Both the position numbers and the translations under genes were made by a program. A stretch of DNA of 20,851 bases from JAAZMA01 sp964564325 (lineage in GTDB: Bacteria > Bacillota > Clostridia > Tissierellales > Tepidimicrobiaceae), in the NCBI GenBank assembly GCA_964564325.1, contig CAZMBD010000034.1, positions 1 to 20,851 on the forward strand. Reading direction: 5' to 3'. How positions within the stretch are numbered: the stretch's first letter is position 1; every line of letters begins with the position of its first letter. The notes under the pieces are model-generated. The model was not told the origin of the DNA and made no database searches. It saw nothing but the letters and a program-made list of their open reading frames with translations. Shown one piece after another: positions 1 through 7,154 of the stretch.

Positions 1-275
1 CAAACTAGAGGAATTTTCGATTCAAATAGAGGGGAATATTCACTTGACAAATACAGCTTTGATTCATAATCCTTTAAGAGAGCCTTATAGTCATAAAACT
101 GAGTATTTTCAACAATTGGAAGTTTAGTATCAACCTCAATTTTTCTATAGGGCTTATTGACAGGTTTATTACTTTTAGGAACAATAGAATTTTTAATATA
201 AGGTATTAAAAGATATACAACTAAAGAATGTAAAATTTTAATTCTGTTTACTAAATTATTAATTAAAGCTTTCAT
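1..275 (-). CDS. Unrecognised protein, N-terminal part only (runs off the window)
   Basis: An open frame starts with ATG at 275-273 on the minus strand and continues without a stop for about 91 codons to the window edge, so the C-terminus is missing. The start is supported by an AAGGAGAG ribosome binding site about 10 nt upstream. The visible product begins with a basic/hydrophobic stretch (about residues 1-28, containing HSLVVYLLIPYI), then a Lys/Pro-rich linker (PKSNKPVNKPYRKIEVDTK) and a Tyr-rich segment. I see no motif that assigns a function. The neighbouring hisE remnant and the hairpin at the junction make it plausible that this gene sits at the end of an inserted element, but that is inference. 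The hydrophobic stretch could be a membrane anchor or simply a helical domain. Confidence 0.55.
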   Translation of the reverse strand, partial: MKALINNLVNRIKILHSLVVYLLIPYIKNSIVPKSNKPVNKPYRKIEVDTKLPIVENTQFYDYKALLKDYESKLYLSSEYSPLFESKIPLV

Positions 276-348
276 TTTGGTTTGTCTCTCCTTTTCTTAT
301 GAATTTTATTGTTTTAACTTCTACTAAAACTATATCAAAAGAGGGGGG

Positions 349-420
349 AGACATCCAAATTGAAATAAAATGTTTAAAAATCAGAGTTTGGGTGTCTAAA
401 TATATCTTTATATTTGACAC
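349..420. repeat. Inverted repeats / hairpins next to the hisE remnant
   Basis: Two overlapping foldable structures fill the space before the hisE remnant. The 10-nt arms at 350-359 and 387-396 are complementary with one G-U pair. A tighter hairpin at 392-420 has a 12-bp stem (GTGTC plus AAATATA, one bulged T, TCTT loop) and ends exactly where recognisable hisE sequence begins. Subterminal hairpins or inverted repeats of this kind are common at mobile element ends. No target duplication can be checked because the other end is outside the window. Confidence 0.4.
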
Positions 421-558
421 TACGCTAAAAATAGAAATAAAGAAGAACTAATTTATGAAATAAGCGACTTAGTATATCATCTTTTAGTTCTTATGGTAAA
501 TGAAGATGTGTTTATTGATGATATAAAAGAAGAACTAATTAGTAGGAAAAGAAGTTAA
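418..558 (+). pseudogene. hisE: hisE remnant (phosphoribosyl-ATP pyrophosphatase, C-terminal part)
   Basis: The frame from 418 to the stop at 556-558 encodes about 46 residues with the typical C-terminus of HisE: AKNRNKEELIYEISD followed by LVYHLLVLMV, then an acidic helix and a basic tail ending in EELISRKRS. HisE hydrolyses phosphoribosyl-ATP in histidine biosynthesis and is normally about 90-110 residues. The N-terminal half, including the first metal-binding Glu-rich helix, is absent. An in-frame TGA lies at 415-417, and no start codon or ribosome binding site precedes the fragment. The upstream sequence (hairpins and an opposite-strand gene) is unrelated, so the gene was probably cut by an insertion or deletion. 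No other his gene is in the window. Confidence 0.75.
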
Positions 559-599
559 TATTGATATATCACTAAGATTTAATTATTATACCTATATAT

Positions 600-639
600 A
601 AAAATCATAGCCCTGATTGCAATTAGGGCTATGATTTTT
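600..639. terminator. Bidirectional intrinsic terminator between hisE remnant and asd
   Basis: The 15-nt arms 600-614 and 625-639 are perfectly complementary around a 10-nt loop (GATTGCAATT). The stem core is CATAGCCCT, and A/T runs flank both sides, so it can end transcription from either direction. It is placed to stop the converging hisE and lysA-asd transcripts. Confidence 0.9.
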
Positions 640-652
640 ATTGTAATTTTTA

Positions 653-1642
653 TTATTTTTCAATTAATAATTCTGCAATTTGTACAGCATTAGTAGCGGC
701 TCCTTTTCTAATATTATCAGCTACTACCCATATATTAATTCCATTTTCCAAACTGAAATCTCTTCTTATTCTACCTACATAGACTTGATCTTTCCCTTCT
801 ACATTAATAGGCATAGGATAAAGATTTTCTTTAGGATTATCTTTTATGATAATTCCTTCAGTTTTTTCTAAAAGATTATATATTTCTTCAAGTTCAAATG
901 CCTTTTCAAACTCTATGTTAACAGATATACAATGACCATATTTTACAGGCACCCTTACCGTTGTTGCAGTTATTTTTAAATCAGGTCTACCAAGTATTTT
1001 CTTTGTTTCTTCAATCATTTTTATTTCTTCTTTTGTATACCCATTTTCCATAAAGTCATCAATATGTGGTAGACAATTAAATGCTATTGGATGAGGATAT
1101 TTAGTGTTTTCTAAACCTTTTATTCCATTTTCTAAATCTTGAATACCATCTACACCAGAACCAGATACAGCTTGATAAGTAGAATATACAATTCTCTTGA
1201 TTTTAAAATTATTATCTAAATTTTTTAGAGGGACAACAGATTGAATAGTACTACAATTTGGGTTAGCTATAATTCCACTATTCCACTTAATATCCTCTGG
1301 ATTTACTTCAGGAACAACTAAAGGCACATCCTTATCCATTCTCCAAGCACTACTATTATCAATAACAATAATTCCTTTGTTTTTAGCAATAGGTGCAAAT
1401 TTTTTGCTAATATTTCCACCTGCTGAAAATAGAGCAATATCTATTTCTTTATCAAAAGAATTTTCAGTGAGTTCTTCCACGAGATATTCATTACCCTTAA
1501 ATAAAATTACTTTTCCCTTTGAATTTGCAGAAGCAAAGAAATATATTTGATTAATAGGAAAATTCCTTTCTTCTAATACTTGAATCAACGTTCCACCTAC
1601 CATACCTGTAGCACCAACAATAGCTAAATTAACTTTTTTCAT
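653..1642 (-). CDS. asd: Aspartate-semialdehyde dehydrogenase
   Basis: Reduces aspartyl phosphate to aspartate semialdehyde with NADPH, the branch point for lysine and for homoserine/methionine. The 329 residues match the family length. Visible features: the N-terminal Rossmann motif GATGMVGG (residues 10-17), the SSAWRMD segment (97-103), the catalytic Cys130 in NPNCSTIQ, YQAVSGSG (156-163), and a His237 in VPVKYGHC that fits the catalytic acid/base. The ATG at 1642 follows a GAGGTGAT ribosome binding site, which supports this start. It is the last gene of the lysA-aspartate kinase-asd unit, 40 nt after the kinase stop, and is followed by the strong terminator at 600-639. It should be controlled by the lysine riboswitch upstream of lysA. 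Function is confident. Confidence 0.97.
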   Translation of the reverse strand: MKKVNLAIVGATGMVGGTLIQVLEERNFPINQIYFFASANSKGKVILFKGNEYLVEELTENSFDKEIDIALFSAGGNISKKFAPIAKNKGIIVIDNSSAWRMDKDVPLVVPEVNPEDIKWNSGIIANPNCSTIQSVVPLKNLDNNFKIKRIVYSTYQAVSGSGVDGIQDLENGIKGLENTKYPHPIAFNCLPHIDDFMENGYTKEEIKMIEETKKILGRPDLKITATTVRVPVKYGHCISVNIEFEKAFELEEIYNLLEKTEGIIIKDNPKENLYPMPINVEGKDQVYVGRIRRDFSLENGINIWVVADNIRKGAATNAVQIAELLIEK

Positions 1643-1682
1643 TTTATCACCTCATAATTTTTTTGTATTGTATTATCTAAAC

Positions 1683-2888
1683 TTATAAATCAAAAGCCTT
1701 ACATAAGACATTTATTGCTTTTTGCCTATCAGAAGCATAAATTGTATAAGAAATACTAATCTCGGAAGTAGTAACTTGTTTAAAGTTAATATTATTTTCT
1801 GCGAATAATTTAAACACTTTAGAAGCAACTCCGGGTTCATTTCTCATACCCATTCCTACTACAGATATTTTTGTTAAATCAGTATTATTTTGTATCTCCA
1901 TACTGCAAATTTCTTTTTTTAATTCATTCATAATATTATTAACTATAGATGCATTTTCTTTTGATGTAGTAAAAGATATATTTACATATCCTTTATTTGG
2001 AGATGTCTGGCTAATCATATCAATATTCACTTCTTGACTAGCTAATTTACTAAAGATATCTGAAATATTTTTTGGTGAATAAGGAACATTATTAATGGTT
2101 ACCATTAGTATATCATCATTTACACTTAAACCAGTTATACTTTTTTGTTCCATATTTTTATCAAACTCCTTTATATATGTTCCTTTAGTATTTTGATAAC
2201 TAGAGGCTACATAAATTGGTACATTATAATTATGTCCTATTTCCACAGATCTAGTTTCCATAACATTTGCCCCTAGACTGGCCATTTCCATCATTTCCCC
2301 ATAACTTATATAGTCTAGTTTTTTTGCATTGGGGAAAAATCTAGGATCTACACTGTATATTCCTTCAACATTTGTATATATTTCGCAAGCACATTGTAAT
2401 TTTGCTGCTAAAGCTACGGCAGTTGTATCTGATCCTCCACGACCCAGTGTAGTTATTTCACCCAATTCATTAATTCCTTGAAAACCAGCAACTACTACGA
2501 TTTTATCTTCTTCTAAATGTTTTTTAACATTATCAATATCTATTTTTACGATTTTATTTTTAGTATGAACACCCTTTGTTTTAATTCCTGCTTGAAAACC
2601 CGTTAAAGAAACAGCATCATATCCTTTTTCTTTTAATATCATAGATAATAATGAACTTGACACTTGCTCTCCTGTTGCCATTAGCATATCTAGTTCCCTT
2701 TTGCAAGGATGCTCTGAAATAGTTTTAGCCATTTCAATAAGCTGATTTGTTGTTTTTCCCATAGCAGAAACTACTACCACTACATTGTAACCTTCTTCTT
2801 TTTTTTGAATTACATTATCTGCTATGTTTTGCATTTTTTCAATGGTTTCTACGGATTTACCACCATATTTTTGTACTACTACTTTCAT
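1683..2888 (-). CDS. lysC: Aspartate kinase, monofunctional, with C-terminal ACT domains
   Basis: Phosphorylates aspartate to aspartyl-4-phosphate, the first step of the aspartate family. The 401 residues form an amino-acid kinase domain (about 1-240) and a regulatory part with two ACT-like repeats (about 262-330 and 340-401). Visible motifs are the N-terminal KYGGKSV (residues 7-13) and TTLGRGGSDTTAVALAAK, the substrate/ATP-binding segment. The N-terminal motif has Lys where the family signature usually has Thr or Ser. An AGGAGG ribosome binding site precedes the ATG at 2888, and the gene lies 18 nt after lysA. Regulation is expected at two levels: the lysine riboswitch of the operon and amino-acid binding by the ACT domains. 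The symbol lysC follows the lysine context; which end product inhibits the enzyme cannot be read from sequence. Confidence 0.95.
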   Translation of the reverse strand: MKVVVQKYGGKSVETIEKMQNIADNVIQKKEEGYNVVVVVSAMGKTTNQLIEMAKTISEHPCKRELDMLMATGEQVSSSLLSMILKEKGYDAVSLTGFQAGIKTKGVHTKNKIVKIDIDNVKKHLEEDKIVVVAGFQGINELGEITTLGRGGSDTTAVALAAKLQCACEIYTNVEGIYSVDPRFFPNAKKLDYISYGEMMEMASLGANVMETRSVEIGHNYNVPIYVASSYQNTKGTYIKEFDKNMEQKSITGLSVNDDILMVTINNVPYSPKNISDIFSKLASQEVNIDMISQTSPNKGYVNISFTTSKENASIVNNIMNELKKEICSMEIQNNTDLTKISVVGMGMRNEPGVASKVFKLFAENNINFKQVTTSEISISYTIYASDRQKAINVLCKAFDL

Positions 2889-2906
2889 AATATTTTCCTC
2901 CTATAA

Positions 2907-4208
2907 TTATAAATATATATCATTTTTTATAATGTCTTCATATGTTTCTCTTTTAACAACACATCGCGATTCTCCATTTTTCACAAAGATTACTGGGGGT
3001 TTAGGAAGTCGATTATAATTACTTGACATACTGTAGTTGTAGGCACCCGTTGTTGAAACTGCAATAATATCCCCAATCTCAGGATGTGGTAAGGTAATAT
3101 CTTTGACAATTATATCTCCAGATTCGCAACATCTACCAGTGATGGTATAGACATCTTCATCTTTATCATTCATTCTATTTGCTATGGCTGCTTCATATTG
3201 TGCACCATACAAAGATGTTCTTGGATTATCGTTCATACCACCATCTACAAAAATATAATGTTTTCCACTATATGTTTTTTTAGTAGATCCTACTCTATAC
3301 AATGTAGTTCCTGCATTTGCTACTATAGATCTTCCTGGTTCTATCATTACTTTAGGATATGCTATTTCTAATTCATTAGCTTTAATCCTAATCTTATTAA
3401 GCATGTTTTTAAGGAGTTTTTTTAAATCAAGAGGAACATCCCCTTTAGAATAATATACCCCAAAGCCTCCCCCTAGGTTCAATTCTTGGATAGTTATTCC
3501 AAAATTTTCAGAAATCATTTTAATAAATTCTATCATAATATTAATTTCTTCATAAAAAGATTCATTGTGTAAAATTTGAGAGCCTATATGACTATGAAAG
3601 CCTTTGAAATCTATATATTTACTGGTATTAAGCTTATTTATAATATTTAATGTATCTTTGCTAAAAATACTTACACCAAATTTTGAATTATTTTTAGTAG
3701 TTTTGATATATTCATGTGTATTAGTTTCAATTCCTGGATTTACTCTTAATAATACAGAAACTTTTTTATTAAGTGATTCACAAATATTTTCAATTAAATC
3801 TACCTCATATTTATTATCAACAATTATTCTTTTTATTCCTGATTCTATAGCCATAGTCAATTCTTCTCTAGTCTTGTTATTTCCATGCATATAAATTTTA
3901 TGAACTGGAAAATTTGCTTTAATTGCCGTATATAATTCTCCCCCTGATACTACATCTAGTGACAATCCTTCTTCTTCTATTAATTGACACATAGCTAGTG
4001 TAAGAAAGGCTTTAGATGCATAAATAATTTCAGTTTCAATATCTTTACTATTAAAAGTTGTTTTGAAAAGCTTACAATTGTCTCTAATCAAGTTTTCATC
4101 CATTACATACAAAGGTGTTCCATGTTTTTCTACTAGATGTATCGAATCACATTCCCCAATTTCTAAATGCCCTAATTCATTTATTGTCATAGTTCCAAAA
4201 AGTTTCAT
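2907..4208 (-). CDS. lysA: Diaminopimelate decarboxylase
   Basis: Decarboxylates meso-diaminopimelate to lysine, using pyridoxal phosphate. It has the fold-type III alanine-racemase-like barrel followed by a beta domain. Visible motifs are the PLP lysine in YASKAF (Lys66 with the start used here), HSHIGSQI, the phosphate-binding GGGFGVYY, EPGRSIV and, in the C-terminal half, GRCCESGDII and a GAYNYSM segment. I place the start at the ATG at 4208, giving 433 residues. The in-frame GTG four codons upstream (4220) lies inside the AAGGTGGTG that serves as ribosome binding site. This is the first gene of the operon, about 85 nt after the riboswitch terminator, so lysine should repress it directly. 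Confidence 0.96.
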   Translation of the reverse strand: MKLFGTMTINELGHLEIGECDSIHLVEKHGTPLYVMDENLIRDNCKLFKTTFNSKDIETEIIYASKAFLTLAMCQLIEEEGLSLDVVSGGELYTAIKANFPVHKIYMHGNNKTREELTMAIESGIKRIIVDNKYEVDLIENICESLNKKVSVLLRVNPGIETNTHEYIKTTKNNSKFGVSIFSKDTLNIINKLNTSKYIDFKGFHSHIGSQILHNESFYEEINIMIEFIKMISENFGITIQELNLGGGFGVYYSKGDVPLDLKKLLKNMLNKIRIKANELEIAYPKVMIEPGRSIVANAGTTLYRVGSTKKTYSGKHYIFVDGGMNDNPRTSLYGAQYEAAIANRMNDKDEDVYTITGRCCESGDIIVKDITLPHPEIGDIIAVSTTGAYNYSMSSNYNRLPKPPVIFVKNGESRCVVKRETYEDIIKNDIYL

Positions 4209-4292
4209 TATCTTCACCACCTTCTTTAATGTTATTTATATTATTAAGCCAATTTTGTCTTTTGTACATGGCTATTGGCTAAGCTTGTATAA

Positions 4293-4331
4293 AAAAACAG
4301 TCTTGAGCAAAAGGAACTCAAGACTGTTTTT
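4293..4331 (-). terminator. Riboswitch-controlled terminator of the lysine operon
   Basis: Arms 4293-4307 and 4317-4331 are perfectly complementary over 15 nt (core CAGTCTTGAG) around a 9-nt loop. In the minus direction the hairpin is followed by a T-run. It sits between the lysine aptamer and lysA, the usual place for the expression platform of a transcription-terminating L-box. Confidence 0.92.
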
Positions 4332-4348
4332 ACAATTACCTTTTGCCC

Positions 4349-4515
4349 CAATGTAGCAAGTGCTCCATTAGAAAATTGGGCAATTTTCTAATGACAGTAC
4401 TATACTTATTCAGTATAGTCCCAATATAGAAAAGATCTATATTTCGGCGACTGTTCCTTTCCTATAAATTTAAATTATAGTACTCTTAACAAGTCGCGGC
4501 CTCTTAGTTACATTG
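4349..4515 (-). promoter_or_regulatory. Lysine riboswitch (L-box) aptamer
   Basis: Read on the minus strand, the leader shows the conserved L-box order: AAGAGGCCGCGACTT, then AAGAGTA, then GGAAAGGAACAGTCGCCGAA, then three further hairpins closing back on P1. P1 is formed by the perfectly complementary 7-nt segments at 4509-4515 and 4349-4355. Lysine binding to this class favours the downstream terminator (4293-4331) and lowers lysA-lysC-asd transcription. Position directly before lysA supports the assignment. Confidence 0.95.
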
Positions 4516-4536
4516 CTATTTATTTAATTAAATAAC

Positions 4537-4566
4537 ATCCTAACATAAAAAAGGTATTATTGTCAA
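4537..4566 (-). promoter_or_regulatory. Promoter of the lysA-lysC-asd operon
   Basis: On the minus strand a consensus -35 TTGACA (4566-4561) is followed after 18 nt by TAGGAT (4542-4537), a plausible sigma-A -10 box. Transcription would start just before the first P1 strand of the lysine aptamer. Confidence 0.75.
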
Positions 4567-4648
4567 CAACAAAAAGTGTGTATTTGTAAACTATTATTTG
4601 TATATTTAAATTTAGATATATTATAGATAATAAAAATTTCAAAAAATA

Positions 4649-4677
4649 TTGACATATTTTACTGACAATGATAATAT
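4649..4677 (+). promoter_or_regulatory. Promoter of the methionine operon
   Basis: A consensus TTGACA at 4649-4654 and TAATAT at 4672-4677 are separated by 17 nt. A second possible -10, TATAAT, lies at 4675-4680 but with a long spacer. The expected start, near 4684, gives a leader of about 340 nt containing both aptamers. It lies back to back with the lysine operon promoter, about 80 bp away. Confidence 0.78.
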
Positions 4678-4702
4678 AATATACATACAATTGAATATTT
4701 TC

Positions 4703-4798
4703 CTTATCCAGAGTTAGGGTAGAGAGTTAGCTCGTTGACCCTACACCAACCTATTATTTTTAATAAGGTGGTTCCGCTAACATCGATAAGTTGGATAA
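4703..4798 (+). promoter_or_regulatory. Candidate variant riboswitch of the SAM-I/SAM-IV superfamily
   Basis: This stretch starts like the canonical S-box that follows it (CTTATC-N-AGAG) and shares GGTAGAG, a kink-turn-like GTTGA, a CAAC joining segment and an AAGGTG after the third helix. The order is otherwise rearranged. Helices seen: P1 from CTTATC (4703-4708) with GATAAG (4785-4790), or alternatively TTATCCA (4704-4710) with TGGATAA (4792-4798); P2 from TAGGGT (4715-4720) with ACCCTA (4738-4743) capped by GAG-TTAG-CTC; and an AT-rich P3 hairpin at about 4749-4769. A 6-bp pseudoknot can form between GTTAGC (4726-4731) in the P2 loop and GCTAAC (4776-4781). There is no P4. A terminator follows at once. 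SAM is the likely ligand by resemblance and context, but this is inference. Confidence 0.6.
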
Positions 4799-4803
4799 CA
4801 AAG

Positions 4804-4839
4804 AAAAAATCCTTCCTAAGATGTTAGGGAGGATTTTTT
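4804..4839 (+). terminator. First leader terminator of the methionine operon
   Basis: Arms 4804-4819 and 4824-4839 pair over 16 nt with a single G-U, around a 4-nt GATG loop. The 3' arm ends in a run of seven T. It directly follows the variant aptamer and precedes the SAM-I aptamer, so it can act as the expression platform of the first switch. Confidence 0.9.
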
Positions 4840-4845
4840 TAAGGA

Positions 4846-4949
4846 TTCTTATCTAGAGAGGTAGAGGGACTGGCCCGATGAAACCCAGCAACAGCCAGTT
4901 TTTACTGGAAATGTGCTAAATCCTGCAGCTATTAGCTGAGAGATAAGAA
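4846..4949 (+). promoter_or_regulatory. SAM-I (S-box) riboswitch aptamer
   Basis: This is a canonical S-box: CTTATCTAGAG, then GAGGGACTGGCCCGATGAAACC with its kink-turn, then CAGCAAC, a P3 hairpin (GCCAGT/ACTGG), GTGCTAAATCC, a P4 hairpin (CAGCTATTAGCTG), and closure of P1 (TTCTTATCT at 4846-4854 with AGATAAGAA at 4941-4949, 9 bp). The usual GCAACC/GGTGC contact is present as GCAACA/TGTGC, a compensating change. SAM binding should favour the following terminator and shut off the methionine genes. Confidence 0.97.
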
Positions 4950-4970
4950 GAGTTATCAATATTAAATTTG

Positions 4971-4998
4971 AAGCACTTCTTATTTCTGAGAAGTGTTT
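4971..4998 (+). terminator. Second leader terminator (SAM-I expression platform)
   Basis: CACTTCT (4974-4980) pairs with AGAAGTG (4989-4995), extendable to 10 bp with wobble pairs, and a T-rich tail follows. It lies between the SAM-I aptamer and the metY ribosome binding site. Confidence 0.85.
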
Positions 4999-5025
4999 TT
5001 TATTTTAAGAAAGGAGACATAAAAG

Positions 5026-6303
5026 ATGAAAAAAAATTGGGAGATAGCAACAATATGTGTACAAGGAGGATATTCACCAAAGATTGGAGAGCCAAGAGTA
5101 CTTCCTATTTATCAAAGTACCACATATAAATACGATGATCCAGATAAACTTGCTAATATTTTTGATTTAAAAGAAGAAGGGGATATGTATTCTAGGATTA
5201 GTAATCCTACAGTTGCTGCTTTTGAAGAAAAAATAAATCAATTAGAAGGTGGAGCAGGTGCATTAGCTACATCATCAGGTCAGTCAGCTACAACTATTGC
5301 AATATTAAATATATGTGAACAAGGTCAGCATATACTTGCTATATCTACATTGTATGGTGGAACATATACATTGTTATCTACAACTTTAAAAAGATATGGT
5401 ATAGAAGTAACTTTTGTTGAACCAAGTTTAGATGTAGATGAAATTTTGACTTATGCCAAATCAAATACTAAAGCTCTTTTTGTAGAAACTATTGGTAATC
5501 CTGCTTTAAATGTACTTGATTTTGAAAAGTATTCTACTATTGCAAAAATATTAGACATACCATTAATTGTTGACAATACCTTTCCTACGCCTTATTTGTG
5601 TCAACCATTAAAATATGGAGCAAATATTGTAATACATTCAGCAACTAAATATATTGATGGTCATGCTAACAATATTGGTGGAATAATAGTGGATGGTGGT
5701 AACTTTAACTGGGATAATGGGAAGTATCCTGAATTGACAGAACCAGACGAAAGTTACCATGGTATAAGATATTATGAGCAATTTAAAGAAAAAGCATATA
5801 TAACAAAAGCAAGATCGCAGCTGCTTAGAGATATAGGATGTATTTTAAGTCCCTTCAATGCATTTATGTTAAATGTTGGAACAGAAACCCTCCACTTGAG
5901 AATGGAACGACATAGTGAAAATGCGTTGAAATTAGCAGAATATCTAAAAGGGCATGAAAAAGTATCATGGGTGAATTATCCAAAACTTAAAGAACATCCT
6001 GATTACGAATTAAGTGAAAAATATTTACCTTTAGGAGGAAGTGGAATACTTACATTTGGAATAAAAGGTGGTAAAAATGCAGCTAAAAAATTCATGACAA
6101 ATTTAGATCTTGTTGCTTTAGTAGTTCACCTAGGTGATGCGAGAACTTCGGTGCTTCATCCTGCTTCAACTACTCATAGACAATTAAGCATTGAAGGTTT
6201 AAAAAAATCAGGGATTTCAGAAGATATGATACGAGTGTCTGTTGGCATAGAAGATATTTCGGATATTATTGCTGATTTTGATAAAGCATTAAGCTTAATA
6301 TAA
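5026..6303 (+). CDS. metY: O-acetylhomoserine sulfhydrylase (PLP-dependent)
   Basis: Cys/Met-metabolism PLP enzyme of 425 residues, the usual length for O-acetylhomoserine aminocarboxypropyltransferases. It would convert O-acylhomoserine and sulfide directly to homocysteine. Visible motifs are YSRISNPT near residue 54, SSGQSATT, the segment VDNTFPTPYLCQPLKYGA, the PLP lysine Lys208 in HSATKYIDGH, and a C-terminal SVGIEDISDIIADF. The long insertion after GGIIVDGG is typical of the MetY subgroup rather than MetB or MetC. The start has an AAGGAG ribosome binding site. It is the first gene after the two riboswitches. With no metB or metC in the window, direct sulfhydrylation is the indicated route. 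Confidence 0.95.
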   Translation: MKKNWEIATICVQGGYSPKIGEPRVLPIYQSTTYKYDDPDKLANIFDLKEEGDMYSRISNPTVAAFEEKINQLEGGAGALATSSGQSATTIAILNICEQGQHILAISTLYGGTYTLLSTTLKRYGIEVTFVEPSLDVDEILTYAKSNTKALFVETIGNPALNVLDFEKYSTIAKILDIPLIVDNTFPTPYLCQPLKYGANIVIHSATKYIDGHANNIGGIIVDGGNFNWDNGKYPELTEPDESYHGIRYYEQFKEKAYITKARSQLLRDIGCILSPFNAFMLNVGTETLHLRMERHSENALKLAEYLKGHEKVSWVNYPKLKEHPDYELSEKYLPLGGSGILTFGIKGGKNAAKKFMTNLDLVALVVHLGDARTSVLHPASTTHRQLSIEGLKKSGISEDMIRVSVGIEDISDIIADFDKALSLI

Positions 6304-6314
6304 AGGTGATGATA

Positions 6315-7154
6315 ATGTACGATAGAGATTATTATACATCAGATGAAATTAAGATTCCTAAAATAGGTATTTTGAATTTAATGCCAAATAAAATTGAAAC
6401 AGAAAATCAGTTTTCAAATATTTTTTCTGAAATTTTTACGGAAGTAAGCTTGTATTTTTTCAGGCTAGAAACTTACATCCCTAAGAATTGCAATATCGAA
6501 TATTTGAAAAACAATTATTTAACTTTTAGTGATATAAATAAAAATTTTTTAGATGGTTTGATAATAACGGGAGCTCCTTTGGAATTAAAGGGATTTGAAG
6601 AAATAGACTATTGGGAAGAACTCAAATCCATAATGGAATTTTCTAAAAAAAATATAAAATCAACTATATACATTTGTTGGGGAGCTTTGGCAGGTTTATA
6701 TTATCATTATAAAATGCCAAAAAGAATTGTTAGGGATAAAATTTTTGGCATATTTCCACATAAAATTATTGAAGAAAACCATAAACTTTTAAAAGGTTTT
6801 GATGATGAATTTTTAGTTCCTCATTCAAGATACTTTTTTATTGAAAAAGAAGATATAAATAAATATAAGGACGAATTAGACATATTATCGGACAATGATG
6901 AAATTGGATCATTTTTAATAGCAAACAAAGATTTAAGCGAAATATATTTAACAGGACATTTTGAATATGAAGCAGATACTTTAAAAAAAGAATATGAAAG
7001 AGATATAGTATTGAATAAAAATATTAGTATTCCTCAAAATTATTTTGACAATGACAATACAAATAATATTCCAAAAATGAAATGGAGAGCGCACTGTGTA
7101 CTATTTTTCAATAATTGGGTTTTCGAATGTTTAAGAAAGAAAGGAGAATATTAA
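6315..7154 (+). CDS. metA: Homoserine O-acyltransferase (probably acetyl-CoA specific)
   Basis: Acylates homoserine before sulfhydrylation. It belongs to the MetA/HTS amidotransferase-like family: ILNLMPNKIETE, GLIITGAP, the nucleophile Cys121 in YICWGALAG, His215 and Glu217 in TGHFEYEADTL, and the C-terminal MKWRAHCVLFFNNWV. After TGAPL the residue is Glu (about 90), where Escherichia coli has Gly111; Glu at this place is associated with acetyl rather than succinyl transfer. I start at the ATG at 6315 (279 residues) because AAAGGTG at 6302-6308 is the ribosome binding site and would overlap the earlier GTG. The N-terminus is about 20 residues shorter than in E. coli MetA. It follows metY by 11 nt and its stop overlaps the hom start by one base. 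Confidence 0.92.
   Translation: MYDRDYYTSDEIKIPKIGILNLMPNKIETENQFSNIFSEIFTEVSLYFFRLETYIPKNCNIEYLKNNYLTFSDINKNFLDGLIITGAPLELKGFEEIDYWEELKSIMEFSKKNIKSTIYICWGALAGLYYHYKMPKRIVRDKIFGIFPHKIIEENHKLLKGFDDEFLVPHSRYFFIEKEDINKYKDELDILSDNDEIGSFLIANKDLSEIYLTGHFEYEADTLKKEYERDIVLNKNISIPQNYFDNDNTNNIPKMKWRAHCVLFFNNWVFECLRKKGEY

Noticed and set aside
3604..4356. Plus-strand open frames opposite lysA and its leader
   Set aside because: They are antisense to a clear lysA gene and riboswitch, have hydrophobic low-complexity translations and no ribosome binding sites.
4703..4839. T-box leader (GGTGGTTCC resembles the T-box GGTGGNACC, and a terminator follows)
   Set aside because: The highly conserved A of UGGNACC is T here, there is not enough room for a normal stem I with a specifier loop, and the similarity to the S-box start and kink-turn is stronger. 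Kept only as an alternative to test.
7115..7153. Upstream start (7115) for homoserine dehydrogenase
   Set aside because: It would add 13 residues before the Rossmann motif and overlap metA by 40 nt; the ATG at 7154 has an AAGGAG site and gives the normal N-terminus.
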